Part shown: in pieces, positions 1-9,115 of the stretch
Layout: each line of letters begins with the position of its first letter
Numbering within the stretch: the first letter of the stretch is position 1
Assembly: GCA_949775045.1 (NCBI GenBank)
Contig: OX459096.1
Span: 37,371,316 to 37,435,315 of the forward strand
Source: Metridium senile
Taxonomy: Eukaryota; Cnidaria; Anthozoa; Actiniaria; Metridiidae
Direction of reading: 5' to 3'
Length of the DNA: 64,000 bases
Translations under genes and position numbers: made by a program
Notes under the pieces: generated by a model
Database searches by the model: none
Told to the model about the DNA's origin: nothing
What the model saw: only the letters and a program-made list of their open reading frames with translations

Positions 1-1197
1 GTGAAAATGGTCTTTAAAGGCAAAATGGATGTACTAATACAAGGTAGTAAATCTAATATTTAGTTCTAAATCCCTTGGATTTAATAATATCTTCAAGTCT
101 TTTGGGAATGCTTTGAATAGTTTTGTCTATGACAGTTGTATCAAACGAATATAAAGTATCAATAACACGTTCTTTAAAAGTTTCAAAATTCTCTTTAAGA
201 ATATTTTGCTCTATAGCATCATTATTTATTTTTCTTTTAACTAAATTAAAAATATTTTCAATCGGATTTAGGTCTGGAGACCTTGCAGGAATACACACCA
301 TTGTAGCCTTTGATTTTTTTAGTGCTTTTTTAGCTAATGAGCTATTTTGACTAGGATCGTTGTCCATAACAAATTTTCTGGCTTTGGTTTTTGAAAACTT
401 TTTGAAAATGTTTTCAAAATTTCTAGTAATAAAGTCAGCGAAATACTCGCCATCTATTTTGTGGTATTGTTCAATAAAAATAGCACCTTGTCTATAACTA
501 ATAAGAACCAAAAGGTGGAGCCTTCTTCCTCCTGCTAGACTCTTCGAACCCTTAGATGTTATTTGTAATCCCTCATTTCTTTTTCTCCAAACCCTCCCTT
601 TAGGACTCATTGCATTTGCTTTCGGATTGTACTTATGAATAAAAGAAACTCCGTCAAGATAAAATACCATGTCCTCCGTCCAATAGTTTGGTGTAGTTTT
701 CAATGTTTTTACATTGTCTTTTGCAAATTTAAGTCTTTTCTTTCTGTCAGATTCACTGATTAGTCCCTTTCTTCAAGTCTGTAAACTCTTGTACCCTAAT
801 CTTTGTATTTCTCTGAGGTAAGTCCGGTAGCTTGTTTTCCGCTGCGAAAGCCCGCAATACTCTATTAAAGATTTCACTGTAAAATTTACGTCCTCTTTCC
901 TGATCCTTTTGATTCCCCTGGATAGAATTCTTCTTTCTCTGTCAGTTAAGTTAGTCTTTCTTCCCAACTTACTTTTCTTGTCGGGTTGTTTTGAATTCCG
1001 CTTCATTTTGTTTAAACCAATTCTTCTTACACTGCTTTTTGATATAGAACACATCTCTGCTATTTCCGAAAGAGAGTATGTGTTTTTTCTAAACAGAACA
1101 TACGCTCTGGCACATTAATAGGCATTAATCTTGCCTTTGAAGACCATTTTCACCCTCTCCAAACGTTGATATCTTCACAATGACGTGTATTGTTGCG
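1..1197 (-). mobile_element. Tc1-like transposon, unit 1 (left end outside window)
   Basis: The right terminal inverted repeat ends at 1197 and is followed by TA (1198-1199). The window begins inside the left repeat. The structure is described at the complete copy 4696-5944. Confidence 0.85.
53..1125 (-). pseudogene. Broken Tc1-type DD34E transposase, unit 1
   Basis: It carries the same two lesions as every copy: an N-terminal frame break and an in-frame TGA at 773-775. The DDE residues are retained. The full description is at the unit 2 copy, 4800-5872. Confidence 0.85.
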
Positions 1198-1542
1198 TAC
1201 GCCTTAAGCGCGTGCATTTTTGGGCGTTACTATGGTTATCCAATTTTGCGCGAGATATAGTATAAATATATCAACTACGAAGCATATATGTGTTAAGGAC
1301 TGCTTATTACCTTAGAACATTTATTTTGAACACGGGTGTTATCGAATATAGAGCATATAAGTGTCTTGTCATGTAAATTTTACATTCATTTAAAGCACTT
1401 TAAACAAAAGTGACGTCACATGATAGTATTAACTTCTTTCTGGAAAAAAATTTGCTACTGTTCAAATCGGTACACTATGTACTTTGTGTCCTGAAAATTT
1501 CATATCATTTCCACAACAATATCAATGGCGTTTTAAGTCATA
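1198..1542. other. Non-coding stretch between Tc1 right end and MITE, unit 1
   Basis: No gene is seen. It holds a perfect CRE-type palindrome TGACGTCA at 1411-1418, a short palindrome ATGTAAATTTTACAT at 1371-1385, and TAGTATTAAC at 1424-1433, which resembles the CRESS-virus origin nonanucleotide but is not in a visible hairpin. The same stretch recurs in every unit; in unit 3 one extra A changes the last motif to AAGTATTAAC. Confidence 0.6.
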
Positions 1543-1836
1543 TGTGTCTCAGACAATCATTGACAAAACTGTTGGCACGATTGTTGATTTTGTTATGTTC
1601 CTATATCTGTAATACCCCCCCTCCCCCTGTCAATGTTGCTGGAGGGGTATATGAACCTTGTCAATCGCGGGAAACATTTCCAACTCTTGTACTCTTTCAT
1701 GAAAAACAGCAACATTGTATTGGGGGAGGGGGGTAGACAAACTTATCCTCATAAATGAAAAAAATGATAGACCCACAAAAAAGTGTCCGAAATGTGATCG
1801 TGCCAACACATTTTGGCAATGATTGTCTGAGGGACA
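1543..1836. mobile_element. Foldback MITE-like element, full form, unit 1
   Basis: The 294-bp element is flanked by TA on both sides (1541-1542 and 1837-1838). Its ends are inverted repeats: the left begins TGTGTCTCAGACAATCATTG, the right (reverse complement) TGTCCCTCAGACAATCATTG, and similarity continues for about 20 more bases through TTGGCACGAT. The interior folds too: a C7TC5 tract and CAATGTTGCT pair with AGCAACATTG and a G5AG6 tract. There is no coding capacity; the apparent 108-codon frame across it is not a gene. TA flanks and size fit a Tc1/mariner-type MITE. It does not share ends with the neighbouring Tc1 element. Confidence 0.8.
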
Positions 1837-2202
1837 TATTGTGGAATTTCATTAAAAATAAACGAGTAAGAGGTCAGCAGCGTTCCTAATTACAAGCTAT
1901 GCCTCGAAAGGAAAAGATTGATATGTAATATGTGTATATCCGACCCCTAACGACATGAAAACTAGTGGAAATGTCATTTTGCCGTAGCAACCCTTATATT
2001 TAAGTGCGAAATTATGCCAACGTAACAAGGGGATACACCAAAAAAATATTTTAAAAGGTCTCTTACTTAATAGAATGAAGTAATTATCAGAAAAGATATC
2101 ATCACCTTCACAGTTAATCCAATAATAACCACGTTCTCTTTAAACAATGATTTTCTTATCAACTACATCTTATGTAAATACCTACGAATGTGAAGTTACT
2201 TT

Positions 2203-2314
2203 TGACGTATATGCTATAATTGACGCGCCTCAAAATTGCTACATTTTGTACGTAATAGCGCAAACGTCACATATTGCAAAAGATGCACGTCACTGGTTTG
2301 GTACATTATAAAAG
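2203..2314 (+). promoter_or_regulatory. Rep promoter: TATA box with TGACG cluster, unit 1
   Basis: A TATAAAAG box at 2307-2314 lies about 100 bp before the Rep ATG. Upstream are four TGACG/CGTCA half-sites at 2203-2207, 2221-2225, 2265-2269 and 2288-2292, the core bound by CREB/ATF-type bZIP factors. A transcript would start near 2340 and leave a leader of roughly 75 bases. The block lies 102 bp before the GTG that precedes each Rep ATG, at the same place in all units: TATA boxes start at 6785, 11474, 15958, 20627, 25377, 29779, 34295, 39040, 43565 and 48285. Function is inferred from motifs only. Confidence 0.6.
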
Positions 2315-2414
2315 TTGTGCATTTGTAAAATAAATCTCATACTTCAAAGCGTTATACATAAAGAACATTATACAACTGAGCAGAAAACGTCTATTTGAAG
2401 TTCACATTGTGATC

Positions 2415-3758
2415 ATGGCAGAGGCAATGCCGAATCGTTCGCAACGTTTGGTCTATTTAGTTACATACAGTCGAGCAGATCCCGAAAAAGTCCATTCTCG
2501 TGAATCGTTTGCAAATATTGTTCGTAATGCATGGGGTACATCAACGACATCGCGTATTGTACAGTTTATAGTCGCTAAAGAAGAGCATAATCACAACGAT
2601 ACAAACAACGACCTGTCCGACAAAGTATATCACTACCATATGGCTCTAAAGCTCAACAAAAGAAGTAGATGGCTTCTAGTTCGTGATACATTAGATGCAA
2701 GGTTTGGAATTCAAGTCAATTTCAGCAACAATCACAGTAACTATTATAGTGCTTATCGCTACTGCACAAAAGAAGATACAACACCGTTTTTATCGCCCGA
2801 CCATCCAAGCTTAGAGGACGAACCGAGAACTACTGCAGCCTCTGCAGCTACAACATCTCGTCGAGCTGATGGCCAAGGCAGTGGCCCCAAGAAGAAGCAA
2901 AAGAAGAAAAGAAAACGAATGCTAAGCGTCTACGAAGTAACCACTATTATTCGAAACAATAATATCAAGACTCGGCTCGATCTAATGGCCTATGCAGCAA
3001 AACAGGAGAAAAAGGGAAAAAAAGATCTTGCACAATTTATAGCGAATAGAGGGATCAGAGTAGTAAATGAAGCATTATCTATATCTTCACAACTGCAAGA
3101 TGCTGAAAAGAAACAAGAACGCTTGAATAAAAGTCGCATAGAACTACTAGTAGAGGAAGGTGAAAAACACTGTATAGAAGGATGTGAAAAGAAATGGCTA
3201 GCGGCCGCACTACAGATACTTCACCGAAATGAAATAAATGTGCATGTCTATGCTAGCGCAATTTACTCAGCACTTCACTATGGACGTGCAAAATATCGAA
3301 ACATATATATATATGGACCGGCAAACTCAGGTAAAACATTCATGATTTCACCTCTGAAAGCTATTTACCATGCCTTTGTGAACCCGGCAACTGGTGGTTT
3401 TGCGTGGGTGGGTGCAGAGGAGTCAGAAGTAATAATCCTCAATGACTTTAGATGGTCGCCTTCTATAATCGCATGGTCTGATTTCCTTCAAATGCTTGAA
3501 GGGGATACTATGCACTTAGCCGCACCTAAAAGTTTTGTACAACAAGACATTCTCTTCGACAAGGACTCACCCTTTTTCGCGACTGCAGATGCCCCACTCG
3601 TTATGATAAAGGGAGGATCAATAGATCGAATTAATACTGATATGATGAGAGTACGCTGGCATTATTTCGAATTTTGGAGACAAATACCAGAAGTTGAGCA
3701 ATGTGCATTGAAACCATGCGCACGTTGTTTCTCAGAACTTATTTTAACTAATAAATAA
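2415..3758 (+). CDS. rep: HUH endonuclease-SF3 helicase Rep (CRESS-like), unit 1
   Basis: A 447-aa replication initiator. By family knowledge such Reps nick one strand at an origin, stay covalently attached through a tyrosine and unwind DNA for rolling-circle replication. Seen: motif I region near residues 12-22 (LVYLVTYSRAD); HUH motif HYH at 73-75; catalytic-tyrosine motif YCTK at 116-119; a lysine/arginine nuclear-localisation stretch at 159-168; Walker A GPANSGKT at 301-308; Walker B VIILNDF at 339-345; motif C FFATAD at 387-392, with Asp where SF3 helicases usually have Asn. The ATG at 2415 has A at -3 and G at +4; the GTG two codons upstream would not serve in an animal. Single exon. 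Closest families are CRESS-virus and plasmid Reps, more distantly parvovirus NS1; which is nearest I cannot tell. Confidence 0.87.
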   Translation: MAEAMPNRSQRLVYLVTYSRADPEKVHSRESFANIVRNAWGTSTTSRIVQFIVAKEEHNHNDTNNDLSDKVYHYHMALKLNKRSRWLLVRDTLDARFGIQVNFSNNHSNYYSAYRYCTKEDTTPFLSPDHPSLEDEPRTTAASAATTSRRADGQGSGPKKKQKKKRKRMLSVYEVTTIIRNNNIKTRLDLMAYAAKQEKKGKKDLAQFIANRGIRVVNEALSISSQLQDAEKKQERLNKSRIELLVEEGEKHCIEGCEKKWLAAALQILHRNEINVHVYASAIYSALHYGRAKYRNIYIYGPANSGKTFMISPLKAIYHAFVNPATGGFAWVGAEESEVIILNDFRWSPSIIAWSDFLQMLEGDTMHLAAPKSFVQQDILFDKDSPFFATADAPLVMIKGGSIDRINTDMMRVRWHYFEFWRQIPEVEQCALKPCARCFSELILTNK

Positions 3759-3834
3759 ATGAACAAAGAATATGTATGTATGCTAATAAATTTTTGTACA
3801 TACATTTTTGCTAATAAATTTGTGTACATACATT

Positions 3835-3837
<3 letters not shown>
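3750..3837 (+). terminator. Polyadenylation signals after Rep, unit 1
   Basis: AATAAA overlaps the end of the gene (3750-3755, the stop codon being 3756-3758), and further AATAAA copies follow within 80 bp in two near-repeats of GCTAATAAATTT with TGTACATACATTTTTG between and after them. The same block follows Rep in all units. The signals are redundant, so the transcript probably ends before the TCTG/TA tract. Confidence 0.6.
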
Positions 3838-4192
<355 letters not shown>

Positions 4193-4282
4193 CATTAAAG
4201 AAAACATTGTTTGTATAGACATGACGTCTGTAATGTGTCATTCAACACCATGTGCGCTTGTATATAGTTGTCCGTGAAATAG

Positions 4283-4655
4283 CAACGGTTCTCCACTGTT
4301 AAATAATAGATTACTCCCCAAATTAAACAAATATCCCTCCAATTTTTTCAACAATAGGGTTTGTATATATTCTTTAATTGTCTGACGTTTAGTTTATATT
4401 TCAAATTGTAGTATTTAACTCAAAACCAACGGTACTCCACGTTGAATCACTTATAAAAAGATGAAGACATGTTCAAAACAATTAATACAAGTTTTGTGTG
4501 GAGTACCGTTGATAAAATGGGCATGTTAGGCTTTTTGAATATAATTTCTGTAGGAAATAGTTAGAATAAACATCAATAAAACATTGATCAAGGTCTAAGC
4601 TCTTTTTATTGTTGCACTTAGTGAATCATTACGATTTTACAATGGAGTACCGTGT
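4283..4655. promoter_or_regulatory. Four iteron-like sites, + + - -, units 1/2 junction
   Basis: Sites: CAACGGTTCTCCAC at 4283-4296 (+), CAACGGTACTCCAC at 4427-4440 (+), its exact reverse complement GTGGAGTACCGTTG at 4498-4511 (-), and ATGGAGTACCGT at 4642-4653 (-). The two outer-inner intervals are both exactly 144 bp and the inner pair is 71 bp apart, so the block is symmetric. Similarity between the outer sites extends about 23 bp. The rest of the 373 bp is unique and non-coding. Repeated, symmetric sites beside hairpins in a Rep element suggest Rep binding sites. They could instead be subterminal repeats of an element end. Confidence 0.5.
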
Positions 4656-4678
4656 TCTGCACAGAAGACACTGCACAC

Positions 4679-4688
4679 TATATAAATA
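4679..4688 (+). promoter_or_regulatory. Orphan TATA box beside Tc1 left end
   Basis: TATATAAATA lies 7 bp before the Tc1 left end and points right, but no plus-strand gene follows within 2 kb. It may have been an earlier promoter toward Rep that the Tc1 insertion disconnected. It recurs in all units. Confidence 0.35.
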
Positions 4689-4695
4689 CTGATTA

Positions 4696-5944
4696 CGTGA
4701 CAACAATGTGATTGTGAAAATATCAATTTCATAAGACAGTGAAGAGAGTGAAAATGGTCTTTAAAGGCAAAATGGATGTACTAATACAAGGTAGTAAATC
4801 TAATATTTAGTTCTAAATCCCTTGGATTTAATAATATCTTCAAGTCTTTTGGGAATGCTTTGAATAGTTTTGTCTATGACAGTTGTATCAAACGAATATA
4901 AAGTATCAATAACACGTTCTTTAAAAGTTTCAAAATTCTCTTTAAGAATATTTTGCTCTATAGCATCATTATTTATTTTTCTTTTAACTAAATTAAAAAT
5001 ATTTTCAATCGGATTTAGGTCTGGAGACCTTGCAGGAATACACACCATTGTAGCCTTTGATTTTTTTAGTGCTTTTTTAGCTAATGAGCTATTTTGACTA
5101 GGATCGTTGTCCATAACAAATTTTCTGGCTTTGGTTTTTGAAAACTTTTTGAAAATGTTTTCAAAATTTCTAGTAATAAAGTCAGCGAAATACTCGCCAT
5201 CTATTTTGTGGTATTGTTCAATAAAAATAGCACCTTGTCTATAACTAATAAGAACCAAAAGGTGGAGCCTTCTTCCTCCTGCTAGACTCTTCGAACCCTT
5301 AGATGTTATTTGTAATCCCTCATTTCTTTTTCTCCAAACCCTCCCTTTAGGACTCATTGCATTTGCTTTCGGATTGTACTTATGAATAAAAGAAACTCCG
5401 TCAAGATAAAATACCATGTCCTCCGTCCAATAGTTTGGTGTAGTTTTCAATGTTTTTACATTGTCTTTTGCAAATTTAAGTCTTTTCTTTCTGTCAGATT
5501 CACTGATTAGTCCCTTTCTTCAAGTCTGTAAACTCTTGTACCCTAATCTTTGTATTTCTCTGAGGTAAGTCCGGTAGCTTGTTTTCCGCTGCGAAAGCCC
5601 GCAATACTCTATTAAAGATTTCACTGTAAAATTTACGTCCTCTTTCCTGATCCTTTTGATTCCCCTGGATAGAATTCTTCTTTCTCTGTCAGTTAAGTTA
5701 GTCTTTCTTCCCAACTTACTTTTCTTGTCGGGTTGTTTTGAATTCCGCTTCATTTTGTTTAAACCAATTCTTCTTACACTGCTTTTTGATATAGAACACA
5801 TCTCTGCTATTTCCGAAAGAGAGTATGTGTTTTTTCTAAACAGAACATACGCTCTGGCACATTAATAGGCATTAATCTTGCCTTTGAAGACCATTTTCAC
5901 CCTCTCCAAACGTTGATATCTTCACAATGACGTGTATTGTTGCG
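4696..5944 (-). mobile_element. Tc1-like transposon, unit 2 (complete, type copy)
   Basis: A 1249-bp element, the usual size for Tc1/mariner. TA flanks both ends (4694-4695 and 5945-5946). Terminal repeats are imperfect but clear: the left begins CGTGACAACAATGTGATTGT, the right (reverse complement) CGCAACAATACACGTCATTG, and both continue through ATATCAA. An inner inverted-repeat block, TGAAAATGGTCTTTAAAGGC on the left against TGAAAATGGTCTTCAAAGGC on the right, follows after a gap of unequal length. The one gene, on the minus strand, is broken. The element is at the same position in all units, so it inserted before the array formed. Confidence 0.88.
4800..5872 (-). pseudogene. Broken Tc1-type DD34E transposase, unit 2 (type copy)
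   Basis: This is the transposase of the surrounding element, once a cut-and-paste enzyme acting at TA sites. The N-terminal part has the paired helix-turn-helix pattern (for example SLSEIAEMCSISKSSV) and a basic linker. The C-terminal part has the catalytic triad: YLDG at 5400-5402, VMDN at 5109-5111 and the Glu of SPDLNPIEN at 5004-5006, with 34 residues between the second and third, hence DD34E. Two lesions: the first ATG (5870-5872) is out of frame with the helix-turn-helix region, and an in-frame TGA at 5520-5522 splits the protein about 23 codons before the DDE part. All eleven copies share both, so the gene was already dead when amplified. Confidence 0.88.
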
Positions 5945-6289
5945 TACGCCTTAAGCGCGTGCATTTTTGGGCGTTACTATGGTTATCCAATTTTGCGCGA
6001 GATATAGTATAAATATATCAACTACGAAGCATATATGTGTTAAGGACTGCTTATTACCTTAGAACATTTATTTTGAACACGGGTGTTATCGAATATAGAG
6101 CATATAAGTGTCTTGTCATGTAAATTTTACATTCATTTAAAGCACTTTAAACAAAAGTGACGTCACATGATAGTATTAACTTCTTTCTGGAAAAAAATTT
6201 GCTACTGTTCAAATCGGTACACTATGTACTTTGTGTCCTGAAAATTTCATATCATTTCCACAACAATATCAATGGCGTTTTAAGTCATA

Positions 6290-6314
6290 TGTGTCTCAGA
6301 CTGTCTGAGGGACA
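6290..6314. mobile_element. Collapsed MITE remnant (CTG form), unit 2
   Basis: Only the outermost inverted-repeat ends remain, joined as CTCAGA-CTG-TCTGAG, a 25-bp palindromic scar still flanked by TA. The interior of about 270 bp is missing. Confidence 0.8.
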
Positions 6315-6892
6315 TATTGTGGAATTTCATTAAAAATAAACGAGTAAGAGGTCAGCAGCGTTCCTAATTACAAGCTATGCCTCGAAAGGAAAAGATTGAT
6401 ATGTAATATGTGTATATCCGACCCCTAACGACATGAAAACTAGTGGAAATGTCATTTTGCCGTAGCAACCCTTATATTTAAGTGCGAAATTATGCCAACG
6501 TAACAAGGGGATACACCAAAAAAATATTTTAAAAGGTCTCTTACTTAATAGAATGAAGTAATTATCAGAAAAGATATCATCACCTTCACAGTTAATCCAA
6601 TAATAACCACGTTCTCTTTAAACAATGATTTTCTTATCAACTACATCTTATGTAAATACCTACGAATGTGAAGTTACTTTTGACGTATATGCTATAATTG
6701 ACGCGCCTCAAAATTGCTACATTTTGTACGTAATAGCGCAAACGTCACATATTGCAAAAGATGCACGTCACTGGTTTGGTACATTATAAAAGTTGTGCAT
6801 TTGTAAAATAAATCTCATACTTCAAAGCGTTATACATAAAGAACATTATACAACTGAGCAGAAAACGTCTATTTGAAGTTCACATTGTGATC

Positions 6893-8242
6893 ATGGCAGA
6901 GGCAATGCCGAATCGTTCGCAACGTTTGGTCTATTTAGTTACATACAGTCGAGCAGATCCCGAAAAAGTCCATTCTCGTGAATCGTTTGCAAATATTGTT
7001 CGTAATGCATGGGGTACAGGTACATCAACGACATCGCGTATTGTACAGTTTATAGTCGCTAAAGAAGAGCATAATCACAACGATACAAACAACGACCTGT
7101 CCGACAAAGTATATCACTACCATATGGCTCTAAAGCTCAACAAAAGAAGTAGATGGCTTCTAGTTCGTGATACATTAGATGCAAGGTTTGGAATTCAAGT
7201 CAATTTCAGCAACAATCACAGTAACTATTATAGTGCTTATCGCTACTGCACAAAAGAAGATACAACACCGTTTTTATCGCCCGACCATCCAAGCTTAGAG
7301 GACGAACCGAGAACTACTGCAGCCTCTGCAGCTACAACATCTCGTCGAGCTGATGGCCAAGGCAGTGGCCCCAAGAAGAAGCAAAAGAAGAAAAGAAAAC
7401 GAATGCTAAGCGTCTACGAAGTAACCACTATTATTCGAAACAATAATATCAAGACTCGGCTCGATCTAATGGCCTATGCAGCAAAACAGGAGAAAAAGGG
7501 AAAAAAAGATCTTGCACAATTTATAGCGAATAGAGGGATCAGAGTAGTAAATGAAGCATTATCTATATCTTCACAACTGCAAGATGCTGAAAAGAAACAA
7601 GAACGCTTGAATAAAAGTCGCATAGAACTACTAGTAGAGGAAGGTGAAAAACACTGTATAGAAGGATGTGAAAAGAAATGGCTAGCGGCCGCACTACAGA
7701 TACTTCACCGAAATGAAATAAATGTGCATGTCTATGCTAGCGCAATTTACTCAGCACTTCACTATGGACGTGCAAAATATCGAAACATATATATATATGG
7801 ACCGGCAAACTCAGGTAAAACATTCATGATTTCACCTCTGAAAGCTATTTACCATGCCTTTGTGAACCCGGCAACTGGTGGTTTTGCGTGGGTGGGTGCA
7901 GAGGAGTCAGAAGTAATAATCCTCAATGACTTTAGATGGTCGCCTTCTATAATCGCATGGTCTGATTTCCTTCAAATGCTTGAAGGGGATACTATGCACT
8001 TAGCCGCACCTAAAAGTTTTGTACAACAAGACATTCTCTTCGACAAGGACTCACCCTTTTTCGCGACTGCAGATGCCCCACTCGTTATGATAAAGGGAGG
8101 ATCAATAGATCGAATTAATACTGATATGATGAGAGTACGCTGGCATTATTTCGAATTTTGGAGACAAATACCAGAAGTTGAGCAATGTGCATTGAAACCA
8201 TGCGCACGTTGTTTCTCAGAACTTATTTTAACTAATAAATAA
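6893..8242 (+). CDS. rep: HUH-SF3 Rep, unit 2 (two-residue insertion)
   Basis: At 449 aa this copy differs from the other intact copies by a 6-bp tandem duplication around 7015-7025 (GGTACA repeated). It adds Gly-Thr in the loop between motif I and the HUH motif. All catalytic and ATPase motifs are unchanged, so it is probably functional if the others are. Confidence 0.86.
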   Translation: MAEAMPNRSQRLVYLVTYSRADPEKVHSRESFANIVRNAWGTGTSTTSRIVQFIVAKEEHNHNDTNNDLSDKVYHYHMALKLNKRSRWLLVRDTLDARFGIQVNFSNNHSNYYSAYRYCTKEDTTPFLSPDHPSLEDEPRTTAASAATTSRRADGQGSGPKKKQKKKRKRMLSVYEVTTIIRNNNIKTRLDLMAYAAKQEKKGKKDLAQFIANRGIRVVNEALSISSQLQDAEKKQERLNKSRIELLVEEGEKHCIEGCEKKWLAAALQILHRNEINVHVYASAIYSALHYGRAKYRNIYIYGPANSGKTFMISPLKAIYHAFVNPATGGFAWVGAEESEVIILNDFRWSPSIIAWSDFLQMLEGDTMHLAAPKSFVQQDILFDKDSPFFATADAPLVMIKGGSIDRINTDMMRVRWHYFEFWRQIPEVEQCALKPCARCFSELILTNK

Positions 8243-8318
8243 ATGAACAAAGAATATGTATGTATGCTAATAAATTTTTGTACATACATTTTTGCTAATA
8301 AATTTGTGTACATACATT

Positions 8319-8612
<294 letters not shown>

Positions 8613-8702
8613 CATTAAAGAAAACATTGTTTGTATAGACATGACGTCTGTAATGTGTCATTCAACACCATGTGCGCTTGTATATAGTTGTCCGTGAAAT
8701 AG

Positions 8703-9075
8703 CAACGGTTCTCCACTGTTAAATAATAGATTACTCCCCAAATTAAACAAATATCCCTCCAATTTTTTCAACAATAGGGTTTGTATATATTCTTTAATTG
8801 TCTGACGTTTAGTTTATATTTCAAATTGTAGTATTTAACTCAAAACCAACGGTACTCCACGTTGAATCACTTATAAAAAGATGAAGACATGTTCAAAACA
8901 ATTAATACAAGTTTTGTGTGGAGTACCGTTGATAAAATGGGCATGTTAGGCTTTTTGAATATAATTTCTGTAGGAAATAGTTAGAATAAACATCAATAAA
9001 ACATTGATCAAGGTCTAAGCTCTTTTTATTGTTGCACTTAGTGAATCATTACGATTTTACAATGGAGTACCGTGT
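8703..9075. promoter_or_regulatory. Four iteron-like sites, units 2/3 junction
   Basis: Same sites and spacing as 4283-4655. Confidence 0.5.
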
Positions 9076-9115
9076 TCTGCACAGAAGACACTGCACACTA
9101 TATAAATACTGATTA

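Noticed and set aside
123..350. Plus-strand frames of 75 and 69 codons opposite the Tc1 transposase, in every unit
   Set aside because: They are antisense shadows of the transposase gene with no recognisable features.
1410..1736. A 108-codon frame over the MITE
   Set aside because: It crosses the MITE boundary, breaks in units with the collapsed form and changes frame in unit 3 with one C difference.
2415..3758. Rep as a Helitron or Replitron transposase
   Set aside because: The helicase is SF3 with a single-tyrosine HUH domain; Helitrons have two tyrosines and an SF1-type helicase, and Replitrons are described without a helicase.
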